Positions 1 through 6,625 of a stretch of DNA of 64,000 nucleotides are shown here, in pieces; position 1 is the stretch's first letter, and the number at the start of each line of letters is the position of its first letter. The DNA comes from Geothrix limicola (lineage in GTDB: Bacteria > Acidobacteriota > Holophagae > Holophagales > Holophagaceae). The notes under the pieces are model-generated. The model had not been told where the DNA came from, did no database searches, and worked only from the letters and a program-made list of their open reading frames with translations. The stretch is from the NCBI RefSeq assembly GCF_030268085.1, contig NZ_BSDE01000009.1:62001-126000 (forward strand). The letters are read 5' to 3'. Made by a program: the position numbers and the translations under genes.

Positions 1-797
1 CCCTGATTGCTTCGCCTGCCATTCATAAGTTTCCCGGCGTTACCCCTCGACGGGTCCTGACAAAACACATTGAGTCAGCAATAAGCCCGTTGAAATTCCC
101 TGACACGCTGTCTGCCCGTGAAGGCGTGGTGGAGCTGTCACATAAACTACGACAGCAGAAAGTGGCCATCATTGGATGTGGCGGCACCGGCGCGTACGTG
201 TTGGACTACCTCGCCAAGACCCATCTTGAGGAGATCCATCTCTTCGATGACGACATTGTCCACGTGCACACGCTCTTTCGACTCCCTGGGGTGCATGGAG
301 AGAGGCAACTGGGTCTGCCCAAGGTCGAGGCATTGGCCGAGGCCTATGGAAACTTTCATGGCGGCATCAAGCCACATGTTGAACGCGTTGATCAAACCAA
401 TGTCGCGTGCTTGGCTGATTTCCACTTCATCTTCGTCTGTGTTGATGATGCTCCGTCTCGACAAATGATTGTTCAGGCATGCCACAGCGCTTCAGTGCCA
501 TTTGTGGACGTGGGCATGGGTTTGAATAAGGGCACAAATGGCTTGTATGGATTCGTTCGTACCGCTGGCGGCGCGCCTGGCGATTTTGACAAGCTCAATG
601 GCACGCCTTACTTGCCCGCACAAAATGCCCATGATGAAGAATATAGAAATCAACCTCAGATTGCGGAACTCAACGCACTCAATGCTGCGATGGCGGTGAT
701 CCGGTTCAAGCAGTACATGGGATTCTTCGACCGCCTAACAGATTCACATGCCGTTGTGTTTGATGTTGCCGCAATGACAATTGATGAAACAACATGA
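1..797 (+). CDS. ThiF/E1-like adenylyltransferase, N-terminus outside window
   Basis: The reading frame is open from the first bases (codons begin at base 3), so the gene starts before the window; the TTG at 90 is probably internal. The visible part is a Rossmann-type ThiF/E1 domain with the nucleotide loop IIGCGGTGAY, then an acidic strand LFDDD and the segment FVCVDDAPSR, as in E1-like enzymes that adenylate the C-terminus of ubiquitin-like proteins. The stop overlaps the next gene by 4 bp, so the two are probably co-translated. From general knowledge, ThiF proteins of this kind sit beside DUF6527 genes and multi-ubiquitin-like genes; the ubiquitin-like partner, if present, would lie upstream of base 1. 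The family call is firm. The role (protein conjugation, perhaps defence) is inference. Confidence 0.8.
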   Translation, partial: LIASPAIHKFPGVTPRRVLTKHIESAISPLKFPDTLSAREGVVELSHKLRQQKVAIIGCGGTGAYVLDYLAKTHLEEIHLFDDDIVHVHTLFRLPGVHGERQLGLPKVEALAEAYGNFHGGIKPHVERVDQTNVACLADFHFIFVCVDDAPSRQMIVQACHSASVPFVDVGMGLNKGTNGLYGFVRTAGGAPGDFDKLNGTPYLPAQNAHDEEYRNQPQIAELNALNAAMAVIRFKQYMGFFDRLTDSHAVVFDVAAMTIDETT

Positions 798-1198
798 GCG
801 ACAGATTATATCGCATAATCGAGAGTGATCGGCTTCCGCCCCAGGTAGGGCCATATGAGTTTTATTACAGCCGTCGCTTCGAGATGGCCGCCTTGGCCTG
901 CGCCTGTGGTTGCGGTCATCGAGTCATGCTGAATTTACTTGATCAGCATCACCTCGTTATAGAAGGGGGATTTCCCACTGTCACCCCTTCTATCCTGGTT
1001 TCAGACGCTCCTTGTTTATCTCACTTCTTCATCCGACGGGGCCAGGTGGAATGGGCTCAACAATGGTCTAAGAAGACAGTCGATAGGGTCATGCGGTCTC
1101 AGGTACGTCGACACGTCGAACAAGACAAGAAGCGAAAGTTAAAACCTTCTCTCCTACGCCGCTGCGTAGATTGGTTCACATCGTGGTTTGAACGCTAA
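794..1198 (+). CDS. DUF6527-family small protein
   Basis: This 134-residue protein overlaps the ThiF gene by 4 bp. It has a compact cysteine-rich knot (CACGCGHRVML) that looks like a small metal site, followed by PSILVSD and SHFFIRRGQVEW, the pattern I associate with DUF6527. The C-terminal 40 residues are very basic (RRHVEQDKKRKLK), which would suit nucleic-acid or protein binding. The biochemical function is unknown. Its tight coupling to an E1-like gene suggests it belongs to a ubiquitin-like modification cassette. It is the last gene of that cassette inside the window. Confidence 0.7.
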   Translation: MSDRLYRIIESDRLPPQVGPYEFYYSRRFEMAALACACGCGHRVMLNLLDQHHLVIEGGFPTVTPSILVSDAPCLSHFFIRRGQVEWAQQWSKKTVDRVMRSQVRRHVEQDKKRKLKPSLLRRCVDWFTSWFER

Positions 1199-1495
1199 TT
1201 CGCCACTGAAAACTCCACTCTGAGTACGTGCTATGTGGATCCGCTGATGGGTTGCTCTAACCTAAATTCGGGGTTGCCATGGTCAACAAGTTGGACAGGC
1301 CCTCGAGATCTCCAACTTTCTTGACAGCAAGCCTCCTGCGCAATCCTTCCATTTGAAGTATCGCGCACTAACCAAGCGACATAACCCCTGACCCCTGTGC
1401 CTTCAGATATTCATATTCTCCAAAGAATATGGGAACTCTGAATCGAGCATTCGCAAGGTTTGTTGGAAGTCGCAGGAATTCTTGGATCCGACAGC
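1199..1495. other. Non-coding right edge of the first accessory segment
   Basis: About 300 bases without a convincing gene lie between the DUF6527 gene and the remaining part of the ComEA-like gene. The composition is AT-richer than the chromosome to the right. The segment holds a perfect short hairpin (1412-1431). The inferred junction with chromosomal sequence is near 1490-1496, where recognisable HhH coding sequence begins. No integrase or direct repeat is visible on this side; the other end of the insertion is outside the window. Confidence 0.5.
1412..1431. other. Perfect 8-bp hairpin
   Basis: Arms CATATTCT (1412-1419) and AGAATATG (1424-1431) around the loop CCAA. There is no U-tract, so it is not a classical terminator. 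It lies about 65 bp from the inferred insertion junction in the ComEA-like gene and could be a recombinase or regulator site. Confidence 0.5.
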
Positions 1496-1627
1496 AAGCA
1501 GCACGGCGGCTTCCAGCGCCCCGAAGAGCTGATGAACGTGAAGGGGATCGGCGAGAAGTCCTACGCCAAGCTCAAACCCTTTCTCGCCACCACGCCCGCG
1601 CCGCATCCCGCGGCCCCCAAGAAGTAG
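1442..1627 (+). pseudogene. ComEA-like helix-hairpin-helix gene, 3' remnant
   Basis: The open frame ending at the TAG at 1625-1627 encodes HGGFQRPEELMNVKGIGEKSYAKLKPFL plus a proline/alanine tail in 1502-1624. This is the second half of a ComEA-type (HhH)2 domain: the GF..PEEL helix and the VKGIG hairpin that contacts DNA backbone. Upstream of about 1496 the frame no longer resembles the family, has no convincing start and meets a stop at 1439-1441. The first hairpin and any membrane anchor are therefore missing. The family binds DNA during uptake or repair. The simplest explanation is that the accessory segment to the left integrated inside this gene; its 5' half would be at the far end of that insertion. 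Confidence 0.7.
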
Positions 1628-1636
1628 GAGGCGGCC

Positions 1637-2140
1637 ATGGCTTCGGGCTGCCGACGATCCGCCCAGCGGGGGGTGTCCCTGCTGGAACTGACCATCGCTC
1701 TGGGCATGGCGGCCTTCCTCGCGGCCGTGCTCCCGCTCTGCTGGGACAACGGAAACGCCGAGCTGGCCGCCGCGCACCAGGAGATCGTCGGCAGCCTGGA
1801 TCAGGCCTTCACCCTGGCCCGGGCCCGGGGTACCGATGTCAAGGTGGCCCTGGGCAAGGCCACCGGCGCCGGAGAGCACCTCTCGGTGCAGCTGGGCCGC
1901 CGCATCCGGTGGGGCAAACCCGCCGCCATCCCCCTGCCGCCGGGCATGGATCCCGATCCCCTGGCCGCCCGCACCGGCGAATCCCACCCCATCATCACCG
2001 TCACGCCCCGCCGCACCACCCTGGCCAGCGCCTGGTTCCTGAACGATGGCACCGACGCGCTCTGCATGCGGCTCAGCGGACACGGTCACCTGCAGGTGCT
2101 GCGCTGGCGCGCGGACCTCAAGAAATGGACAAGGGCCTGA
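1637..2140 (+). CDS. Type IV pilin-like protein (GspH/FimT-like)
   Basis: A 167-residue protein starting 9 bp after the HhH remnant, with GGAGG just before the ATG. A short basic leader is followed by G-VSLLELTIALGMAAFLAAVLPL, the prepilin peptidase site and hydrophobic stem of class III pilins: cleavage after Gly, a Glu at position 5 of the mature form, and a non-aromatic first residue. The rest is a globular domain ending in AWFLNDGTDALCMRL, typical of minor pseudopilins of GspH/FimT type. Its position beside a ComEA-like gene fits a DNA-uptake or type II-like apparatus. The next gene is a diverged copy of it. Confidence 0.75.
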   Translation: MASGCRRSAQRGVSLLELTIALGMAAFLAAVLPLCWDNGNAELAAAHQEIVGSLDQAFTLARARGTDVKVALGKATGAGEHLSVQLGRRIRWGKPAAIPLPPGMDPDPLAARTGESHPIITVTPRRTTLASAWFLNDGTDALCMRLSGHGHLQVLRWRADLKKWTRA

Positions 2141-2586
2141 TGAACCTCCTGACCGCTCCCCTGCTCCAACGCGTCACCCGGATCCTGATGGCCTGCCTGC
2201 CGGCCCCGATCTGCCCGCCCCTGCGGGCCGCGCAGACCGAACTCCATCGCAGCCTGCGCCTCGCCTTCGATCTGGCGACGACCCACCACCGGACGGTCGT
2301 GCTCGATCCCTGTCGGAAGGCCAGCGAAGGCCGGATTTCCCTCCGCCTGCCCGAAGGCGTGAGATGGGGAAGACCCGCCGCCGTGCCCCTTCCGCCGAGC
2401 CTGGCCGACAGCGGCTGGCGGGGCGGGCGGCCCAGGCCCATCACCGTCATGCCCCATCGCCGGGCCGCGGCCAACGTCTGGTTCCTCCATCACGGCCGCC
2501 AGGCTCTCTGCCTCCGGCTGGATCTGACGGGTTCGGTGGAGCTCCTGCGCTACCGCCCCCTGCTCGGCACCTGGATCGCGTGCTGA
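2140..2586 (+). CDS. Pilin-like paralogue without prepilin signature
   Basis: Starts on the ATG that overlaps the previous stop (TGATG at 2138-2142); an alternative ATG is at 2125. The 148-residue product shares blocks with the preceding gene: VRWGRPAAVPLPP against IRWGKPAAIPLPP, RPITVMPHRRA against HPIITVTPRRT, and NVWFLHHGRQALCLRLD against SAWFLNDGTDALCMRL. The N-terminus lacks the G-VSLLELT prepilin cleavage motif and the long hydrophobic stem. It is therefore a tandem duplicate of the globular domain, perhaps a soluble partner or a decaying copy. The existence of the frame is well supported by coding similarity; its function is not known. Confidence 0.65.
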   Translation: MNLLTAPLLQRVTRILMACLPAPICPPLRAAQTELHRSLRLAFDLATTHHRTVVLDPCRKASEGRISLRLPEGVRWGRPAAVPLPPSLADSGWRGGRPRPITVMPHRRAAANVWFLHHGRQALCLRLDLTGSVELLRYRPLLGTWIAC

Positions 2587-2595
2587 AAGGTCCCC

Positions 2596-3099
2596 ATGCG
2601 CATCCTCGACCTCTCTCCCGATCAACGCCCCCGCGAACGCCTGCTGGCCGGCCACGGCGAAAGCCTGGCCGACGCCGAACTCCTCGCCCTGCTCTGGGGC
2701 ACGGGCCGCCAGGGCCAGAGCGCCGTGGAACTCGCGCAGGCCGTGCTCGGCCGCACCGGGGGCATCGCGGGCCTTCTGGGCCTGGGGTTCCACGACTGGC
2801 TGGACCAGCCGGGGCTCGGCCCCGCCAAGGCCGGCCAGCTGTGGGCCGCCCTGGAACTGACCCGTCGTTCCCAACGCACCGCCGAACGTCCCCGCATCAC
2901 CAGCCCCAAGGCCGCCGGCGCCTACCTGCTTTCCCGCTGCCTGGGCTGGGCCGAGGAACGTTTCGGACTGCTCGCGCTGAACGCCAAGGGCGATCTGCTG
3001 GCCGAGCGCATCCTCAGCCAGGGCACCGCCACGGCCACCCTCATCAGTCCGCGCGAATTCGTAGATTCTATGCAATCAATTTGTTCTATTTTTCTTTAA
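2596..3099 (+). pseudogene. radC: radC, 5' portion interrupted by genomic island
   Basis: Residues 1-155 match RadC/UPF0758: the N-terminal helical part with LADAELLALLWGTG, the helix-hairpin-helix around GLGPAKAGQLWAALEL, then the start of the JAMM-fold domain RFGLLALNAKGDLL...GTATATLISPREF. In intact RadC this is followed by F-(K/R)-EAL and the HxHP metal motif. Here the native sequence ends at the GAATTC at 3055-3060. A 12-residue island-derived tail (VDSMQSICSIFL) then leads to a stop at 3097-3099. The matching 3' part resumes at 17645. The truncated product keeps the HhH part but no metal-binding residues. Confidence 0.9.
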
Positions 3100-3194
3100 T
3101 CATTGTTTTTTAAGGTTTTAGTAGTCTTAAAAGAAACCAACGCGTTTAAATTGACTTTGTCGCATTTCAAAGCAAGGGTACGACCCACCCCGGC
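3100..3194. other. AT-rich left end of the island, no gene
   Basis: About 95 bases of T-rich sequence, including GTTTTTTAAGG, between the island-derived stop in radC and the folded repeat. I see no gene. It may hold recombinase binding sites. Confidence 0.4.
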
Positions 3195-3436
3195 AGAATC
3201 TCGATGGATGCCGGCCTGCAACGGCTGCTGGATTTCCTATGGAAAGCCCGGCCCCTCCCATGGATTGCGGGGCCCCACCCCCCCAATCCACGGGTCCCTC
3301 CAGCCTTTCCACAGGAAACGGCTGCAAGGCAGCCGCCCTTCGGGTCCACAACCATTGCCCTGCGGGTGGAAAGCCCTGAGGGGCTTTCCACAGGCCTTGG
3401 ATTCCGCTTCGCGGAATCCACATCCATCGAGATTCT
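3195..3436. repeat. Folded element bounded by a perfect 16-bp inverted repeat
   Basis: AGAATCTCGATGGATG (3195-3210) is repeated exactly inverted at 3421-3436. Between them lie several further stems: GGATTG/CAATCC (about 3262-3289), GGCTGC/GCAGCC (3320-3334), GGAAAGCCC/GGGGCTTTCC (about 3368-3389), and GGATTCCG/CGGAATCC (3399-3419). CTTTCCACAGG occurs twice, and GGAAAGCCC occurs at the start and again in the middle. The GC content is higher than in the rest of the island. The layout resembles a non-autonomous MITE-like element or a structured RNA or single-stranded DNA. No reverse transcriptase lies nearby, which argues against a retron. Confidence 0.65.
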
Positions 3437-3487
3437 TCATCATCAGCGGATATTGATAGCTCGCCTCTCGCCTTTGTCTCCTCCCCT

Positions 3488-3509
3488 GAGGCTCACAAAA
3501 CTGAGCCTC
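3488..3509. other. 8-bp hairpin at the 3' end of the 3493-3909 gene
   Basis: Arms GAGGCTCA (3488-3495) and TGAGCCTC (3502-3509) with the loop CAAAAC. It spans the stop codon of the minus-strand gene, so it may act in transcript ending or stability. No T-tract follows on either strand. Confidence 0.45.
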
Positions 3510-3909
3510 GAGTGCATTCATCCTGTGGGTGGTCGTCGCCGCAGGTCTCGCAAATCTGCTCAGATCGCAGCTCCGCCTGACCAATCAGCTCGTCGGATTC
3601 AGGGGTTCCACCGTCCACATAGAACCTCAGGCCTCCGTATTTGGATTTGACCTGGGCGGCCACCAGAACGAACTCCTCCCCTGCTTCGAGCTGTCGGAGG
3701 CAGATGGGCTCCAGCCTCCTACACAGGTCTCGAATGAGCTGGGTCCACCCAGGGCCGCATTCGAAGAACATGCCGTTCCGGAAGAGACACGGGAATTCCC
3801 AGATCAGTGATTCCATAGTTTCGACCTTCATGAATGACCTCTGATAGGAGATAGGATGCGCAGCTGCGTGTTCGGTGGGAGAGCTCCTGGCTGCTTGGAG
3901 CTCATCCAT
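3493..3909 (-). CDS. Hypothetical protein of phage/island type
   Basis: A protein of up to 138 residues. The ATG at 3831 (MKVETMESL...) is an alternative start that would give about 112 residues and leave a longer leader. The core reads FRNGMFFECGPGWTQLIRDLCRRLEP, VAAQVKSKYGGLRFYVDGG and ICETCGDDHP. A GPGW/LI..LC block, a VK.K(Y/F)G.LRFY block and a CxxC near the C-terminus recur in small uncharacterised proteins of phages and islands. The CETCGDDH segment could bind a metal. It is divergent from the restriction-controller gene at 3983, with the C-box between them, so both may answer to that regulator. The function is unknown. Confidence 0.55.
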   Translation of the reverse strand: MDELQAARSSPTEHAAAHPISYQRSFMKVETMESLIWEFPCLFRNGMFFECGPGWTQLIRDLCRRLEPICLRQLEAGEEFVLVAAQVKSKYGGLRFYVDGGTPESDELIGQAELRSEQICETCGDDHPQDECTRGSVL

Positions 3910-3931
3910 TTGGGTTTCGGGGAAAGCGAAC

Positions 3932-3960
3932 TTGACTTTAAGTCTATAGATCTAAAGTCA
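3932..3960 (+). promoter_or_regulatory. C-box operator upstream of controller gene
   Basis: TGACTTTA (3933-3940) and TAAAGTCA (3953-3960) form an inverted repeat 22 bp before the controller ATG. Internally it reads as two half operators, GACTTTAAGTC, then TATA, then GATCTAAAGTC. This is the two-site GACT-N3-AGTC arrangement bound by dimers of restriction-modification C proteins for autoregulation. It supports identifying the next gene as a C protein rather than a generic XRE regulator. Confidence 0.7.
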
Positions 3961-3982
3961 TTGCGCCTTCAGCCTCGGGCAG

Positions 3983-4219
3983 ATGAGCCGAGCCCGATCC
4001 GCCCGAGAAGCCTTTGCCGAGAACCTGCGCCAGGCTCGTCTGGACAAGGGTTGGTCTCAAATGGTGCTGGCGGAGGCGGCGGGATTACATTTCACTTACG
4101 TGAGTTCAGTCGAAGGTGCGAAAAGGAATGTGTCCATCGATGCCATGGAGCGCCTTGCAAAGGCTGTGGGGGTGCCCCTTTCAGACCTCCTCCTTCCGGT
4201 AACTGAGAAGCGTAGGTAG
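3983..4219 (+). CDS. XRE-family controller (C) protein of a restriction-modification system
   Basis: The 78-residue product is about the usual C-protein size. It is one helix-turn-helix domain: FAENLRQARLDKGWSQMVLAEAAGL, the recognition helix around HFTYVSSVEGAKRNVS, then DAMERLAKAVGVPLSDLL. The G.SQ..LA...GLH.TY.S..E...RN.S pattern is that of C proteins, which time expression of restriction enzymes by binding C-boxes. A near-palindromic C-box lies just upstream. No intact methyltransferase or endonuclease follows: the next minus-strand gene is unrelated as far as I can tell, and the segment at 4600-4952 is degenerate. It may be an orphan regulator left from a lost system, or may control neighbouring island genes. 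Confidence 0.75.
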   Translation: MSRARSAREAFAENLRQARLDKGWSQMVLAEAAGLHFTYVSSVEGAKRNVSIDAMERLAKAVGVPLSDLLLPVTEKRR

Positions 4220-4230
4220 TCCGGGCGCGC

Positions 4231-4569
4231 TTAAGCTCCTGGCGTGGGATGACGGGGGTCAATGCAGGCATTCGTGTGTAAAAGCCAGCCCTGGTTGAGG
4301 TGGGCATGGAGGTCAGCCATCCAGGTGGAATCGGCGGCTGCGTTAGGTCCTACCCAGCCACCCCCAGCGGCAAGTGTTCCGAAAATGTAGGCAGCTCCCG
4401 AGGATGCAACCCATTCTCGGAAATGGGAGACGTGGTGGGGGGGTCTGACCGGATGGAGATAGACATCCCCGCACTTATGGATCCAGAGGAGGTGAGGGGC
4501 GCTAGAGTCGTCGCGGGCTGCGACTAGGGCTTTCAGATCCTCGATGGTGGCTTGGTTGGGGAATCGCAC
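4231..4569 (-). CDS. Hypothetical protein, 112 residues
   Basis: An uninterrupted minus-strand frame between the controller gene and a C-box half site, convergent with the controller. The product is rich in Trp and His (LLWIHKCGDVYLHPVRPPHHVSHFREWVASSGAAY) and has glycine runs (TLAAGGGWVG). There is no signal peptide or membrane segment. I do not recognise the family. The even amino-acid use and the position between two regulatory sites favour a real gene, but chance cannot be excluded. Confidence 0.4.
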   Translation of the reverse strand: MRFPNQATIEDLKALVAARDDSSAPHLLWIHKCGDVYLHPVRPPHHVSHFREWVASSGAAYIFGTLAAGGGWVGPNAAADSTWMADLHAHLNQGWLLHTNACIDPRHPTPGA

Positions 4570-4586
4570 GGCCTCTCCGTTGCTTT

Positions 4587-4596
4587 ACTTATAGTC
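4587..4596. promoter_or_regulatory. Isolated C-box half site
   Basis: ACTTATAGTC matches 10 of 11 positions of the classical C-protein half operator (GACTTATAGTC). It sits between the minus-strand gene ending upstream at 4569 and the degenerate segment that follows, so it could serve either. Together with the operator at 3932-3960 it suggests the controller regulates, or once regulated, more than its own gene. Confidence 0.5.
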
Positions 4597-4599
4597 TAA

Positions 4600-4952
4600 A
4601 TGAACGATTGCTCCTCGAGATTCTATGCGGCGCCATGTCAAGCTGCTCCTAGTTCCGCTCTGCCCACCGCCGGCAGGCCAATCCAAGGGGAAGGGGGCGG
4701 CAAAGCCCGCGCTGAAGAAACGCACTGCATCCTCGATTCTCTGGAAGGGGGTCTATCTAGAGAGCGCGGCATACGAAGGCGATATTCAAAGCGCTCGAAC
4801 TGAATCCGATTCTGTCCGATTTCGGGGTGGTTCAGATCTCAAATGCGGACTGGGCGCAGTACCGGAAGAGCTACCGTAACTTTCCGGACTTGGCGTCCCT
4901 ATCTCAGCGGGCACTCACCTACCCGCCGAAGAACGAGGGTCCGTTAACTTGA
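4600..4952 (+). pseudogene. Degenerate gene remnant behind a C-box
   Basis: No frame runs through this segment, but the frame open from 4761 to the TGA at 4950-4952 reads like real protein: AIFKALELNPILSDFGVVQI, then SNADWAQYRKSYRNFPDLAS, then LSQRALTYPPKNEGPLT. Upstream the other two frames carry basic, low-complexity fragments. The remnant lies directly downstream of a C-box half site, where the endonuclease gene of a C-controlled restriction system would be expected. That identity is only a guess; the peptide itself is not recognised. The following 4953-5063 contains no gene. Confidence 0.4.
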
Positions 4953-5063
4953 CCACTTGGTCATAGACAGTTGGTTACACTCATGACACATTCGCGCTGT
5001 CACACGATTGGTTAGGGTGTAATTCGACCTGAGAAGTCGCCAGAACATAGGGGGCTAGAAGAG

Positions 5064-5918
5064 ATGATTTCAGGACTTGAGATCCCTTCGACCTGGCTAG
5101 TTAAGAGTTTGGGAGGGATAGCGAAGAAACTAGTCCTGTCCCTACTTGGGAATCCTTCCGAATGGGTAGCGAAAAAGATCTTCTTACCTACCTATGTAAA
5201 ATCCCACCGACTTTGGTATCGAAGGAACTGCTTGGGAAGCCACTGGGAGAGCTGCAAAGGGTTGTTTGAATATTCGTTATTTTTCCCATTGTCTATGGAC
5301 CGAGAAAGCGAACGCATCCCCAAAATTGAAGTGCGGGCGCTTGACAAGGACATCCAGCACCTTGAGCTTCTGCTTGAGGTGGAATCCCAATTAAATCGTT
5401 ATCAAGAATCGATCTCTCTGACCAATGTGACTAAGAAGTCCCTCATCAGGAACATGACCAACATTCCGATCCTAGATTTCCTTTATGTCAATCCGGACAA
5501 GGGAATACTCCTATTTACATGGGACACTTATAAGTTGTCAGTAAAGAAACTTGTCCAGGAAGATAGCAACGAATTCTTGCCATTTACTGTAACGTTCAAC
5601 GATCTAACCCATTTCTCATTGTTGAATTCGGATTGGGTACATCGTTGGGGCATGTGGTGGAACCTGGATGTCATCAAATTCACAAAGGAAGATATTCGTA
5701 TGAGATGGCGTCGAACGATCGATCCATTTGGTCTCTATTCCGAGAGACGCGGGCTCATACACCGAGTGGTGCACGTCCTTCTTCTGCGGCCCTTCGCTAG
5801 GGTGATGTCTCTTGAATTGGCAGTTTCCGGTCAATTCTGGATGGCGATTTGGTTTCGTGGCTTCCAGCTCGACGAGGGCCAACATGTATTTCGACCGCAA
5901 TTGGAAAAGACGTCATAA
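5064..5918 (+). CDS. Hypothetical island protein, 284 residues
   Basis: A complete frame with GGGGGCTAGAAGAG shortly before the ATG. AT-rich codon use matches the island. The N-terminus has an amphipathic, partly hydrophobic stretch (STWLVKSLGGIAKKLVLSLLG) that could touch membrane. The middle is acidic and helical, and the C-terminal 100 residues are rich in Trp and Arg (WVHRWGMWWNLDVIKF, MRWRRTIDPFGLY). I recognise no domain or catalytic motif. It is convergent with cap3 and separated from it by a hairpin, so it is a separate unit from CBASS. Its place among defence genes makes a defence or membrane-effector role conceivable but unproven. Confidence 0.55.
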   Translation: MISGLEIPSTWLVKSLGGIAKKLVLSLLGNPSEWVAKKIFLPTYVKSHRLWYRRNCLGSHWESCKGLFEYSLFFPLSMDRESERIPKIEVRALDKDIQHLELLLEVESQLNRYQESISLTNVTKKSLIRNMTNIPILDFLYVNPDKGILLFTWDTYKLSVKKLVQEDSNEFLPFTVTFNDLTHFSLLNSDWVHRWGMWWNLDVIKFTKEDIRMRWRRTIDPFGLYSERRGLIHRVVHVLLLRPFARVMSLELAVSGQFWMAIWFRGFQLDEGQHVFRPQLEKTS

Positions 5919-6121
5919 AAATATTAAAGCCACTTAGCTCGTGTCCGCCCGTTACCCAAAAATGACTCGACGCTTTTTTGGGGTAATTCACTCCGCTGAA
6001 GGGCGGAGTCAATCGGGGTGATTCTTGAGAAGGGCCCAAAAAACCAAATCTATAAACCCACTCGCATTGCAGCAAAGCCTCATTTCTGGCAATTAATTAA
6101 TTTTATTGAAGTAAATTTTTA
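5919..6121. other. Intergenic segment with 7-bp hairpin
   Basis: Between two convergent genes. ACTCCGC (5990-5996) and GCGGAGT (6003-6009) form a stem that may end both transcripts. A T-run (5973-5979, CTTTTTTG) and AT-rich sequence follow toward cap3. No gene is seen. Confidence 0.45.
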
Positions 6122-6625
6122 TTATGTAATTAAATAAGAATCATGCTGTTGCCGGGTTACCGGCGTCAACTCGACTAATTTATCTCCATCTTCCATGCCA
6201 ACGAAAATACCAGATGGGAAAGGCGATGTTCCAAGAATGACCACAAGGAATGCCCCGATGTCCTTTTTGGATTTTTTGAACACAGACCTCGAGCTAGCTC
6301 TATCCAACCCGGAGGGGTGAGGTGTGGGTTCGGGATGCGAGTGCCAATCGCCGATGAAATGGAGGCCATTCTCGTACTCCTCAAGAATTTCCGCCTGAGC
6401 AGCAGTTTTGTTCTGCCTAAACCCAAATTTGGATCGCCTATCAGCCGCCTTTGGTGAGGTCGCCTTCATTACCATTGCATTGCCATTACAAAATCGGGCA
6501 AAGAGCTGGCCCCCTGCCTCAGGATCATTCGATACCTGCTGAAATGCAGTCAATGTATGCAGTGCTTCTGGTGTGAAATGCACTTGATGGACCCTGTCTG
6601 GTAGCCAGTAACTAAGCATGGCCAC
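6122..6625 (-). CDS. cap3: CBASS Cap3, JAMM-family isopeptidase
   Basis: The 167-residue protein has the JAMM/MPN+ metalloprotease signature: Glu36 in PEAGGQLF, then DWHSHP with His95 and His97, Ser105 and Asp108 (H-x-H-x10-D), which bind catalytic zinc. In type II CBASS, Cap3 cleaves the bond that Cap2 forms between the CD-NTase C-terminus and target proteins, lowering the primed state. The gene is last in the capV-cdn-cap2-cap3 order and overlaps the end of cap2 by 14 bp, so translation is likely coupled. All metal-binding residues are present, so it should be active. Confidence 0.92.
   Translation of the reverse strand: MAMLSYWLPDRVHQVHFTPEALHTLTAFQQVSNDPEAGGQLFARFCNGNAMVMKATSPKAADRRSKFGFRQNKTAAQAEILEEYENGLHFIGDWHSHPEPTPHPSGLDRASSRSVFKKSKKDIGAFLVVILGTSPFPSGIFVGMEDGDKLVELTPVTRQQHDSYLIT

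Noticed and set aside
1403-2089. Minus-strand frame opposite the pilin-like gene
   Set aside because: Gly/Gln/Ala-rich shadow of a clear plus-strand gene, without motif or ribosome site.
2046-3113. 355-codon plus-strand frame across the second pilin-like gene and radC
   Set aside because: It is Arg/Pro-rich and out of frame with both recognisable genes.
3195-3436. Possible CRISPR array or retron RNA in the repeat-rich segment
   Set aside because: Repeats are few, unevenly spaced and mostly inverted, not regular direct repeats with spacers. No cas gene or reverse transcriptase is present.
3127-3584. Several overlapping frames across the folded repeat
   Set aside because: They arise from palindromes read on both strands, are mutually overlapping and look non-protein-like.
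5064-6625. Treating the 284-residue protein as a CBASS accessory
   Set aside because: It lies on the opposite strand, convergent with cap3, and is separated by a hairpin, so an operon link is not supported.
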